Shown piece after piece: positions 9,961 to 20,773 of a stretch of DNA of 64,000 nucleotides; the first letter of the stretch is position 1, and every line of letters starts with the position of its first letter. The translations under genes were made by a program, and so were the position numbers. The notes under the pieces are model-generated. The model ran no database searches and had not been told where the DNA came from. It saw nothing but the letters and a program-made list of their open reading frames with translations. The stretch spans positions 2,046,001-2,110,000 of the forward strand of contig MU839827.1 of the NCBI GenBank assembly GCA_030411725.1, given 5' to 3'. This stretch comes from Echria macrotheca. Lineage: Eukaryota > Ascomycota > Sordariomycetes > Sordariales > Schizotheciaceae.

Positions 9961-12142
9961 ATGGCTGCCGACTCGGTCCCCCGGAAGCTATGGGAGCATC
10001 CCGCCCCCGAGACCACGGCCATGTGGCAGTTCATGCAGACGGTGAACAAGCAGCGCAGCCTCAGCCTCAAGACGTTCGATGACCTGCACGCCTTCTCGCT
10101 CGACAACCGCTCCGCCTTCTGGAGCGACGTCTTCGAGGCCGCCAACTTTGTGCACGGCGGCAGCTATGACCGCGTCGTCGACGAGGCCCTGCCCATCGAT
10201 GCCGTGCCGCAGTGGTTCCCGGGCATCACGCTCAACTTCGCCGAGAACATGCTGTACTCGCTCGGCGGGCCCCGGGGCTCCGGCCGTCGGTCCACGGCCA
10301 ACAAGGAGGACGCCAAGACGGCCCTGACCGAGATCCGTGAGGGCGGAAGCGAGACGCGCGAGGTCACGTACGGCGAGCTGCGTGCTGCTGCGGCCAAGCT
10401 GGCGGCGGCCATGAAGGCGCGCGGCATCACCAAGGGTGATCGCGTGGTGGTTGTGGCTGCCAACAGTGTCGAGACGTTGTGTGTGTGGTTGGCCGCGTCG
10501 TGGCTCGGCGCCATCTTCAGCAGCTCCTCGACCGACATGGGCGTCCAGGGCATCCTGCAGCGTGCCGTCCAGGTCAACCCCAAGCTGCTGTTCATGGATG
10601 ATGCCGCGCTGTACAACGGCAAGGTCGTCGATCTGCGCGCGAAGATGGCCGAGATCGAGGAGGGTCTGAAGGACTGCTCCAACTTCCTCGGCGTTGTCTC
10701 GATCCGCCGCTTCGATAGGGCTCGGGATGTGTCCCACGTGCCCCGGGCTGAGACGTGGGACGCCTTCCTCGCCAGGGCCGGTCCTAGACCTGCAACCCCG
10801 GAATTTGTCCGCATCGGCTTTCACGAGCCCTTCCTGATCTGCTACTCGTCCGGGACCACGGGCACGCCCAAGGCCATCGTTCACTCGGTCGGCGGCGTCC
10901 TCATCAACTACTACAAGGAGGGCGTGCTGCACGAGGGGCTCGCCCCAGATAGCGTCACGCTGCAGTACACGACGACCGGCTGGATCATGTACCTCGCTGC
11001 CGTCGGCGCTCTCTTGTTCGGTGCCCGCGCCGTGCTATATGACGGCTCACCCTTCCAGCCGGACCCGACCATCCTTGTACGCATCGCAGCCGAGCAGCGG
11101 GCCACCAAGATGGGCATCTCGCCGCGCTGGCTGCTCGAGCTGGCCAAGAACAAGATCTCGCCGCGCGAGATGGCCGATCTGTCGGCGCTGCGCATCGTGA
11201 CCTGCACGGGCATGGCGCTGTCAGATCAACTGTTCGAGTGGTTCTACGACGTCGGCTTTCCGGCCAGCGTGCACCTGGCCAACATCTCGGGCGGCACCGA
11301 CATCGCCGGCTGCTTTGGCGCCATGAATCCCCTCACGCCCGTCTACGTCGGCGGCGTCCAGGGGCCGTCGCTGGGCATTCACGTCGCCATCTACGATTCT
11401 CTCCTGCCCAACGGGCCCGGTCAGGAGGTTCCCCACGGCACGCCGGGTGAGTTAGTCGCGGCCAAACCCTTCCCCAACATCCCGTGCTTCTTCTGGGGCG
11501 ATAAGGAACCGGCGGCCACGCCCGGGTCGAGGTATCATGCGGCCTACTTTGCCCGCTTCGACCACGTCTGGGCGCACGGCGACTTTTGCTGCATCCACCC
11601 GGTGACGCGCAACATTGCGTTTCTGGGCCGCGCCGACGGCGTGCTGAACCCGTCGGGCGTGCGGTTCGGGTCGGCCGAGATTTACGGGGTCGTCGAGCGC
11701 CACTTCGCCGACAGGGTGCACGAGTCGCTGTGTGTGGGACAGCGACGGCCGCAGGACAATGACGAGTCGGTGATTTTGTTCCTGATGATGAAGCCCGGTC
11801 ACAAGTTTGACCGGAAGCTGGTGGCGGATATCAAGGCGCGGATCGCGGCGGATTTGTCGAAGCGGCATGTGCCGCGGTATATCTTTGAGACGCCAGAGAT
11901 ACCGGTATGTTTCCCCCCTTTTCTCGGATTTGTGGATATGGGTGGTATGGTTTACTGATGAGGTGATGTGTGATTGTTACCAGACGACTATCAACCTCAA
12001 GAAAGTAGAACTTCCTGTTAAGCAGATCGTCTCGGGACACCGGATTACGCCGTCTGGAACGCTGGCTAACCCGCAGAGTCTGGAGTTTTATTACCAGTTT
12101 GCCAAGGTGGAGGAGTTGATTGGGCCCAAGGAGAAGCTTTGA
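9961..12142 (+). CDS. Acetoacetyl-CoA synthetase
   Basis: Adenylate-forming enzyme that activates acetoacetate (ATP + acetoacetate + CoA to acetoacetyl-CoA + AMP + PPi), a cytosolic step in reuse of ketone bodies and leucine breakdown products for lipid synthesis. Exon 1 is 9961-11904, the intron 11905-11983 (79 nt) and exon 2 11984-12142, giving 700 aa. The N-terminal cap (LWEHPAPETTAMWQFM) and TLNFAENML are typical of this family. The AMP-binding P-loop YSSGTTGTPKAIVHSVGG is near residues 294-311, followed by TTGWIMYL and the GGTDIAGCF region. The C-terminal lysine region reads KRHVPRYIFETPEIP, with TINLKKVELPVK contributed by exon 2. Length fits the family (about 650-720 aa). It shares an upstream region with the cyclotransferase gene. 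Confidence 0.92.
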
Positions 12143-14433
12143 TTTTCAGTCTACTTCTAATACCGACCTCTTTGTTTCTATCATGTGGCCGGGCGTTAGC
12201 ATATGCGATGGGAGTTTTGGAGCATCATTTATTAATTGTAACAAACACTCTTTGCGATATGCGTAGACTATACCTCCGTAGATATATATAGCCGTAGTAT
12301 CCAGAATTGTTGCTGAGGTTCCTAATGGCAAGTACGTGCCCGATGAGACGCCTCATATAGGTATGGGTTGGTCGGTGGACTCATGGTTTGTCCTCCATCC
12401 TCGCAACTCGTTACCTTACCTTTAACCTCGCCTATTGTCCAAGTCCAGTGAGATATTTACCTCTGCGCCTTCGGTACAATACAATACTCAGGACTTGAAA
12501 CACTACGACACACATTTCCATCGAATCGAATGATCGAATGATAGCCGTCAACTTCCGTTCTTAGTTCCTCCCATGCTTGCTAGATATTCGGAAGGGGGAA
12601 TTAAGAAAAACAACACATATATGTCATAACCATCCCCCCAACGCCCCAACACACCCAAGGTGTTCATTCGCCTTGATACTTCCCAACTAGCTAGCCAGGT
12701 AGACAGCACAGTGTCCCCTTATGCTTGGCTAGGCTAGATATTCGAAAGAGGACGTTAAAAAACAGCATATATGTCTTAACCCCTCCTACTCACCACCCAA
12801 CGTATTGTCAAATAACTATTTTGTAGACAGGCACGCAGGCAGGACAGCAAAATACAGATGGATGATCAGCGTTGGACCGACCCGTCAACAAAAAAAATGA
12901 AGAATGGGAAGTCAAAGATATCTTATCTTTGTAGGAATGTGTTTGGTGTCTTCGTGTTCGAAATCAAACAAAAAGACTTTGTAACAAAATATAGAACCTT
13001 GCGACTTGGTGAAAGCCGAAAGGAGGGTACCTTACCACAGTATGCAGGGACAGCATACCTAAGTAGGCAGGTAGATACGTAGGTCTAGGTAGATCACACA
13101 TAGACTTATATGTGCAAGTTACGAGGTTTTTTTTTTGGTTTTTTTTTGTCCCTCGGTCTGTACCTATACAGGTAGATTCAGACCACAAACCATAGCTGAC
13201 TTAGAATATACCCAAGTAGGTAGCCATCCTACGGGGGGTCATGAATCGAGAAGGAGGAGGAAGAGGAACGAAGAGCGTGGACATAGCATTGTTTGTTGCA
13301 CGGTCCGGGTAGTAGCTTGTAACTCATCCTTATGGAACTATAAATGTATCCTCTCTCCCCCCCCGCCCCCCCTCTCTCTTTGTCTAGGTAATAGTTCTAT
13401 TAAAGAACATTCCCACCCGCGGATTAGAAGTAGAACTAGTGCAAGACATCTCGGCTTTCTAGAACACAATCCACAAAGATCACAGTCAACGAAGTGGAAG
13501 CACACCCTAAATATCAACAATCATCATGATTATGCCTCGCTAGCAGCTAGCATCTAACTGACATCGGTCTCGGTGCCTAAGGTACCAAGCCTACCTAGAC
13601 AGGAACATGATGCCCTCTTTCCTTTCTTCTCGACTCTCGATACTAGAAACCATCACCCGGCAGGCAGACCACACCAAGCAGGCAGGTCTTCATCGCTACC
13701 CGAACCTTCTTCCCCATAACAGCAGCACACTCCGGTTCTCCCCTTTTCTACCCAGACCATTTCCATTTGCCCAATCCTCATTCACCCTCTTCTCCCAGAT
13801 TCATATAATGTGATGTGTGTATCAAACCAGCCAGCACCCAAGAATATGCCGGAAGAGAAGAAAAAAAAAATTCTTCCGAGGAGGAATCAAAAAACCAATG
13901 CCCCAACGCCATGCTGAAATGCGAAACCATAAAATGCAGACGAAACACGCCCACTCGCTGCCTTTTGACATCATTCCTGTTTCCTTGGAATAAAATGTCT
14001 GTCGGCTGAAAACGTCCCAAGAGCACAGCTCAAATGCTCACATGTTTTCCCGTTTGCTCTCTCATTCACTCTTTTTTACATCGCTCATCCGCAAGCCGCC
14101 CATATCTGACCGGTCTTCCTTTCTCGGTTGTTGCTCTTCCCCGGTGCCCAAAGCAGAAAAAAAGTCTCCGCTCACTCCGTGTTGAATTGACCAACCGATA
14201 AAACCAGGTATCACCCTGAACACTGATCAGGCGCGGCGCCAGCAAAGATGTGTGTCGTGTCGTCAAACCCTCTGAAAACCTCAAGTCATCGTTCATCCGC
14301 CCGGCATCCCCTTGCAATTGCAAAAAGTTTTCATGCTCCGGAAACACCCAGTCCGTAGACCGGCTGTCGTGCTTGCGCGTATGGCTGAGAGTTGACTGGA
14401 TGGTTCTGTCACAACGTCAGCAACGTTGCCCAT
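12143..14433. other. Intergenic region between AACS and MED19 3' ends
   Basis: These two genes converge, so this 2.3 kb should hold both transcript ends. It contains homopolymer runs (T-rich near 13125-13150, C-rich near 13360-13375) and a patch rich in TAGGTA/TACCTA words around 13060-13230, plus the imperfect duplication listed separately. I see no coding exon. Confidence 0.55.
12579..12790 (+). repeat. Imperfect direct repeat, about 154-bp spacing
   Basis: Both copies begin GCTAGATATTCG, at 12579 and 12733. They share a following purine-rich segment, an AT-rich CATATATGTC core and a C-rich end. The copies are about 50-60 bp long with scattered substitutions and small indels. The flanking ATGCTTG is also shared, so the duplicated unit may be slightly longer. 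Confidence 0.6.
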
Positions 14434-15585
14434 TCAGTCTGGATCAAAGCCATCAGCAAGCACCTTTTTTCTCCGCTTTCGCCTCTCGTCATCCCCTCCC
14501 GTAGAGTATCCACCCACGTCGTCATCGGGAAAACCCTCTCCGTACCCCTCGTAGCTAGCATCTCCGTAGCTTCGCTGCTTCAGACTTCGCTTCGGTCGGG
14601 CTGCCTCTTGAGCGGCCGTCAACGCCGTCTTCGGTCGTGGCGCGCCTGCGGTGGCGACGGATGGCAACGGCGTGTTCGGTGCGGTCGGTCGTGCTGATGA
14701 CGGATTCTTGTCTCCTCTGCTGTTAAGGTTGAAGTCTCCAAGAACTGAGCTGTCCCATGCGTTCTTGGGAATCGGGCCAAATGACATGGTCGCAGCCCGC
14801 GGCAGTCTCGACAGGATATGCTGTGGGATGCCATCTCGGACATCCTTGCCTCTGAGAAAGTGAACGCCCCACTCCTCGTCTGGGAACTTTGCGAGATTGA
14901 GAAGGCTGTCTTGTCGCTGCCAATCCTCCTTGACTGAGTCCCAGTGCCCTTGTACGCCGAGTTTCTTGATATGACCCTTGTACGTTTTGCGGATCGCGTT
15001 CTTCTCGCCATTCGGCAGCACGCGGGCCACCTCGGCAGCGATCCCTGTCAGGTTGTACGCCGCGAAGAGATCTTGCGATATCGATGGCCTAGACGGAGGA
15101 TGCGCTGCACAAGTAGAAATGTTAACAAGTCTCCGTTACTAGACAACGAGCATGCGACTAGAAGACCAAACAGACGAGAACGCAGCCGCTGTTGGCTGCG
15201 TCCACAGGTAAAGACGCCGCGCTCCACATGCTGCTTTTTGCGCATTGCAGGAGAAGGGAGCCTTACGAGTTCTGCAAAGTAGGTATTTAGGGCCGACATC
15301 CAGGTGGATGTTGTTAATACCAAGTCTGCGGTCCTCGATGTGGACTTTCTTCTGGTCTCGCTCGCCGACATCGTCGGTCGGGCGCTTGCGCTTCTTGGGC
15401 GTGTCCTCCATGATGACGTCTTGAGCCATATCCGAGGGGATCGAACTTCCGTTGACGCTGTGAGCGGGGGTCGGCAGAGTCGTCGTGGTCGAGGCCGTCA
15501 TGGAACTATTCATGCTCGTCATAAGGTCGCTCGTGCTGGGAGACAGCTGCGAGGGACTTTGCGGAGTCTGCGGGTGGAAGGACAT
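14434..15585 (-). CDS. med19: Mediator complex subunit 19 (Med19/Rox3)
   Basis: Head/middle-associated subunit of the nuclear Mediator complex, linking activators to RNA polymerase II. Exon 1 is 15267-15585, the intron 15105-15266 (162 nt) and exon 2 14434-15104, giving 329 aa. The N-terminal ~95 residues are Ser/Thr/Pro-rich (starts MSFHPQTPQSPSQ) with a basic patch KKRKRP. The Rox3 core follows: DVGPKYLLCRT, then across the splice SISQDLFAAYNLTGIAAEVARVLPNGEK and KNAIRKTYKGHIK, with FPDEEWGVHFLRGKD. The C-terminus is acidic then basic (DDERRKRRKK). The frame is open 25 codons further upstream, but I start at 15585 because that N-terminus matches the family style. Confidence 0.88.
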
Positions 15586-17436
15586 GATGGATCGTGGCGG
15601 GTGGGCGATTGATGAGGAGAGCGAGGTCTTGGCGGTCGGGTGCTGTGGCGACCCGGACAAAGAAAAAGCGGGCAGACTTTTTTTTTCTTCTCTCGCACCG
15701 TTTCGGCCCCGCTGGTCAATTCGGGTCGGTCAAAGAACGGAAGCACGATGGATGGCGATCGTGCCGTGGTGGGGTTGCGACCGACGGAGGGAGGAGGATG
15801 TCGCGGCGACACGCGCGAAAGCGCCAAAGACTGGTCGCAGACGCTCCCTCCCCAACATTCACTCCCCCTTCGGATCCAGCGCGGCGATGTCGATCGATGG
15901 AAAAAAAAGCCGTCGGCGGCAGGGACGCAATCGCTGGTATCGGAGCAGATTCCGCGTCGAAAATCGGTCGTCGCGGGGCTCGTGGCAGCGCAGTCGATTG
16001 CGCGGGTTGGGCAGCGGGTGGTGATGTTGGAGGAGAATCAAGTGATGTGAGGAGGCGCAGGTTGCTGGGGCCAAGTTCGCCGGGCGGGAGCCTGTCGTGT
16101 GCACGGGCCACGCCGGTTTTGCGTTCCTCTTCTGTCACGGTGTGAATAGCCGGAATGACGACCGGTTGCCGACCGATCGATGATCGATTGCCTTCTGCAA
16201 TTCCGAATATCCGAGTCCAGAAGGTGGTTTGGGTTTTTGGCGGAAGTAAGGAAGAGAGAGGGAGAGAGAGAGAGTTTGTGTTTGCACTGGCCGAGGAATT
16301 TATCTACTGCTCTAGCACCGAATCTGCTGTTGAACCCATTTAAACTCTAACTACTGTACGGTTTACGAGCCTAGCAAGGCAACGGCGCAACGACGGAGCA
16401 AGCTAGACCGCCGCTACTCATCGACTACTGTACGTCCTCATCTGCGTCCTCACTTCGAATCTAGCTATGACGACAAAATCACAAGGGCCGTCGCATAGTC
16501 ACCGCGGCATAGGAACCACGTGTTTAGCTGTTTAGCACTATTTATCTCGTCTCTCACCATCGCGCAACCGCACAGGCAAGCCAAAGCCCTCGGCTTCCCC
16601 GAAATCACTTGAACAACGCCCAGAGTCTCAACATGACTCTCTCATTTCCAACACGTGTACCAACGAATACTGACCCAGATTCTACATGACTGGTCTCGCC
16701 GAGGCCACGAACTAGTTTTTGGAATCTGACAACGGGTAGTCGAACCATGTGATATTTGACAAGAGTCAAGACTTCCCTTCTTCACCACGCTCCCCTAGCA
16801 AAAAGGGACCGTTGGCAATGAAAGAAACAGACGTCATCATCAAACAAGTTGCCAAAAATTCCCTAGCCAGCCTCAGCTTAGCTAGGAGTGGTCAGGTTAG
16901 TAGTTTTAAACCAGCAAGAACGTGATCTCGGACGGATCCTCATAAATACACGTCTCACCTCTGCACCGGGATAGAGAGAGAAGAAAGAGAAGACGACGGA
17001 AACATCGTGGGAGGGCATGCGGCGTATAAATACTTTTTAGGCTCGCGGAGTTCCGCCGCAGCTGTTGTCGGGTCTGGTTGAATGCATTTGCCACGACTTG
17101 CACAGTTATTAAGGCTGACACACACACGCGCGCACACCCACACGGGATCCTGTGACCGGAGGGATGACACTTGGGGGAAGGATCCGGTTTCTGAGGCGGA
17201 TGCACGGCATACCCAGAAACCATTGGTGCTGAGGCATGACACACTATCGGGATATGACTCAGGCGAGCTGCCTTTAATGAAGTGTTATGCAATAACTTGA
17301 CAAGTTCCAAACGTCCGTGATTGGATGGTGTCAGAATGGATATCTTGTGCCATGACATACAGTGACTGACCACCAAGTCTAACTGCCTATCCCACATACA
17401 ATACATATGATACAGTTCGAGGATCAAGCTCCCATC
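15586..17436. other. Intergenic: MED19 upstream region and uL4m 3' flank
   Basis: It holds a (GA)n tract near 16255-16274 and otherwise unremarkable sequence. Open frames of up to 183 codons near 15485-16145 lie antisense to, or just upstream of, MED19 and have an arginine-rich out-of-frame composition. No supported gene. Confidence 0.55.
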
Positions 17437-18512
17437 TTAAGGACTGACCAATACCTCCCCTCTTGGGATAGGATTTCGACGCCCATTGATGAAAATCTTG
17501 GACACCAGGTCGCTCTGGTGGGCCTTGATCATTTCCCTCAGGGCACTTCGTTCGATGACCAGCCGCCCGGTCTCCAACAAATCCTTGACATCCACATCCT
17601 CCAGCTCCAGAGCCCTGCCATCCCGGCTAGCCGCCTCCATGCTCGTAAACAGGTTGGGCCGCTTGTCCTCGGTGATAAATGTCGTGCGGCCGAATTTCCT
17701 GTCCCACTTGAGCGCCGCGAGAATCTCCCCGGCGTACTTGCGGACGAATCCATCCTCCACCTCCCGTGCGAGCTGTCGCTTCGAGGCTAGCTGCAAGAAC
17801 TCGTCGGGCAATGGCAGATCGAGCCCGTCCTCCGTCACAATGAGCTCGCCGCGTCGGTAGCGGTACGAAAGAGCCGTGCGCCACGCCAGATCGTAGACCT
17901 TGCGGTTGAGCTTGGTGCTAAAATCGCGGGGTTTGGGACCAAACGACTTTCCACCGCCTCGTAGCAGCGGCGACTGCCTCGTGCCGCGCCGAGCTCTGCC
18001 CGTGCCCTTTTGCGGGCCCATCTTCCTATGGGAGCCGGCCACTTCCCATCGTGTCTTGGATGATGCAGTGCCCTGCCTTGTCTTGTCGCCTTCGTACACA
18101 ACCGCGAGATGGAGGATGTCGCGTCGCAACGGCAGGTATAGGTGCTTTGGGGACCACGACTCGAGAGACTGGGGTTCGAGCGAGGGAAAGGAGTAGATTG
18201 TAAGAGGAACCGATGTTACTAGCCCGTGTCAGCTTGAGGGGACGGATGCGATGGGAGCTGGGTAGGCGTACGTGGTTCCCAAGCATCCGTGACTGATCTT
18301 GTGATGTTCGCGACAGGAGCCTCGGTCGCCATTGAGCGTCTGCATATTGAGGGAATCGAGACGGCCTAGTACACGAGGACAACATTGGTAAGTAATGCGC
18401 AATTCGCGTTCTTGGGTTGAGGAGGACACACTGGTAAAGGTCTGGACGTCTGCGAAGCCAGACTCAGGCCCCTCATGGCCTCATTGAGGGACCTCAAGCC
18501 TTTGCCGGCCAT
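17437..18512 (-). CDS. mrpl4: Mitochondrial large-subunit ribosomal protein uL4m (MRPL4 / yeast YmL6 type)
   Basis: Structural protein of the mitochondrial 54S ribosomal subunit. Exons are 18432-18512, 18272-18365 and 17437-18218, with introns of 66 and 53 nt, giving 318 aa. The start MAGKGLRSLNEAMRGL and the basic, acid-free N-terminus suit a mitochondrial presequence. The conserved uL4 core reads YSFPSLEP, then HLYLPLRRDILHLAVVYEGD and TRQGTASSKTRWEV. The hallmark loop is KMGPQKGTGRARRGTRQSP with LRGGGKSFGPKPRDFS. The C-terminal third is the fungal mitochondrial extension. It is transcribed away from the mL38 gene with 280 bp between start codons. The short second exon was placed by phase and branch point (GCTGAC), so its exact edges are slightly less certain. 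Confidence 0.88.
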
Positions 18513-18792
18513 GTCCGCTTCTATAAGCGCAGCGACAGCTCAGCGGAGTGACGGCGGCCGCGGGGAGGGCGTTGATCGATCGATTCGTGGGTGGTGCGCC
18601 GGTCGTGGAGTGCTTGGTTTGCGGCGAAGAAAAAGATGCAGAGCCGTGCACAGACAAGCAGAAGCTACACTAGCGTCGGAACTTGCCGGCCGGGATCTGC
18701 GCTCCCCCAAATTTTTGTGATTTTGTCGCGTTCAGGAGCTCGCAGGTCAACACCAATCGAGCATTGCGAAAGCTGCGAAAATCGACGCCGGC
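18513..18792. promoter_or_regulatory. Shared bidirectional promoter of two mitoribosomal protein genes
   Basis: Only 280 bp separate the divergent uL4m and mL38 start codons. A CCAAT pentamer lies at 18753-18757 and an AAATTTTT tract near 18709-18717. Co-regulation of two subunits of the same particle is a reasonable inference from the layout. Confidence 0.6.
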
Positions 18793-20212
18793 ATGTCGAG
18801 ACCACAGCAGGCAGCACGGCCAATCGTGCGGTCAATACGACACAGTAGCTGCACCCCAGCAACCCGGACACGATGCATCGCCGCGCGCCAGTTCTCGTCG
18901 ACGCCGAGCCGAAAAGATGAGAGCACCACAACGGCGCAACCAAACCCACCTCAAAAGCTCTCCGACACATACGCCGGCTCACAATGGACGCTAGACGATC
19001 TGCAGAGAATCGCTTCGCCATCGCAGGGCTCGCTGCGAAGACGAGCAGCCCTCGCGACGTCGTACAACATCCCGTTCGAGCAGATGCCGTACCAGTGTTT
19101 CCAGGAGGCCCGCAAGATCCTGAACGAGGACCGCCAGGAGAAGATCGCCAAGATCGTGGCCGAGACGGAGAAGATTAAACGGCTGGAAGCCGCCGACCCG
19201 AGCACGTACGGCTGGACCGAGGCGTACAAGAACACGCGGCTGGCGAGCATGAGGAAATACGTCGAGGAGCTCAAGATCCTGGCCGACATCAACGACCCGC
19301 TGGTCAAGCGGCGCTTCGAGGACGGCATGGGTATGAACTACCCCTTTTATATAACTTTACCTACTACCTAAGGTACCAGTCCACTAACTCCAACCGCCAC
19401 CACCAGGCGACATGAACAAGCCCATCTACCGCTACCTCGCCAACAGGAAATGGCACGCCATGGACTACAAGATCATCGTCCAGCGGATCAACCAGTTCCA
19501 CATCGTGCCCGACATCCTCCCCAAGTTCGACCCGACCATGGACGTCCGCATGTCCTTCCGCGGTCAGCCCATCAGCCCCGGCACGACACTCAACAGCCGC
19601 GTGACCGAAGTGGCGCCGACGCTCAAGATGCAAGTCTTCGACAAGGGCGAGCGTTTGCTGTCAGTGATAGTCCTCGACGCCGACGTCCCCAGCGTCGAGA
19701 CCGACACCTTCACGCGCCGCTGCCACTTCCTCGCCGCCAACATCCCCTGGGACCAAACCAAGAACCAACTCGCCCTCCGCAAGATCGGAAGTTCCTCCTC
19801 CTCTCCGTCAGCATCCTCCGAAGCGGGCGGCACCCTCGCGGTCCCCTGGCTCCCCCCCTTCGCCCAAAAAGGAACGCCCTACCACCGCCTCGCCATCTTC
19901 GTTCTCGAACAGGAATCCCCGCTCGACCCGGCGACCCTAAAACAAACCTACCAGGACAGAGAAAACTTCAGCCTCAAGTCCTTCCGCGACAAGTTCGCCG
20001 CCGCACCCGTGGGCTTCACCATGTTCCGCGCCGAGTGGGACGACAACACGGCCGACGTCATGGGCCGCCACGGCATCCCCGGCGCGGACGTCGAGTTCAA
20101 GGCCGAGCATTTCAAGTCGCTTAAGACGCCCCGCAAGGCGCGCGGGTGGGAGGCCAAGCGGCAGAAGGCTAAGTTTAAGAGTTTGTGGAAGTATACTAAG
20201 CGGATTGCTTGA
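18793..20212 (+). CDS. mrpl35: Mitochondrial large-subunit ribosomal protein mL38 (MRPL35/YmL35 type)
   Basis: Peripheral protein of the mitochondrial 54S subunit with a phosphatidylethanolamine-binding-protein (PEBP) fold. Exon 1 is 18793-19330, the intron 19331-19406 (76 nt) and exon 2 19407-20212, giving 447 aa. The N-terminus is Arg/Ser-rich (RPIVRSIRHSS, RQFSSTPSRKDES), typical of a cleaved presequence. Family landmarks are RRAALATSYNIPFEQMPYQ, PIYRYLANRKWHAMDYKI and the PEBP segment VIVLDADVPSVETDTFTRRCHFLAANIPW. The C-terminus DVEFKAEHFKSLKTPRKARGW and the closing basic WKYTKRIA fit the fungal orthologs. It is the divergent partner of uL4m. Confidence 0.9.
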
Positions 20213-20773
20213 GGCTTGAGTTTGAGTAGTAGTGTAGTAGTAGTTGTTGTAGTTGTAGTAAAATCTCGCGGTTTTCGTCGTCGGACTCGGACTCGTACGA
20301 CGGGTTTTTACTTTCAAAATTTTGTATCATAGCATCCACTATTACTTTTGTATTACATTTGTGTATGTGTGTATGTGTGTGTGTGTGTGTGTGTGTAGAA
20401 ATCAAAGCCTGCATTAGAATATATAACCAAGCAGGGCGCCAGCGTGGAATCTAACCCGCGATGATGCCCCTATTCTGATTCTGCATTCAAGTCAGCAGTG
20501 GCTCCGATGTCGAGGGGTGGTCACATACACTCAAACCATCGGCGATGTCTGCATGCCCCTTGATAACCATGAGCATGAGTGACTAAAAATACAATAGGAC
20601 ATCCAATTCTTGAAGGAGTGAGTACCTAACCTAGCCTGATGCCAGAGCTACTTAGCCAGTATTCTAGGCCCAAAGTAACAAAATATTTCTTCTCTACACA
20701 CCAACCAAAACCGATACAACAACACACCAGGGCCAAGTCTAAATAGACTTCCTCCCCCCTCCCCCCTCCCCCC
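20213..20773. other. Intergenic between convergent mL38 and RhoGAP genes
   Basis: Short convergent 3' interval holding a GT microsatellite (20361-20396) and, at 20751-20774, a pyrimidine tract of C runs broken by single Ts that ends at the RhoGAP stop codon. No coding exon seen. Confidence 0.6.
20361..20396 (+). repeat. (GT)n microsatellite
   Basis: A 36-bp alternating GT tract interrupted by two TAT steps near its left end. It lies about 150 bp past the mL38 stop codon and is probably in the 3' UTR or just beyond it. Confidence 0.9.
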
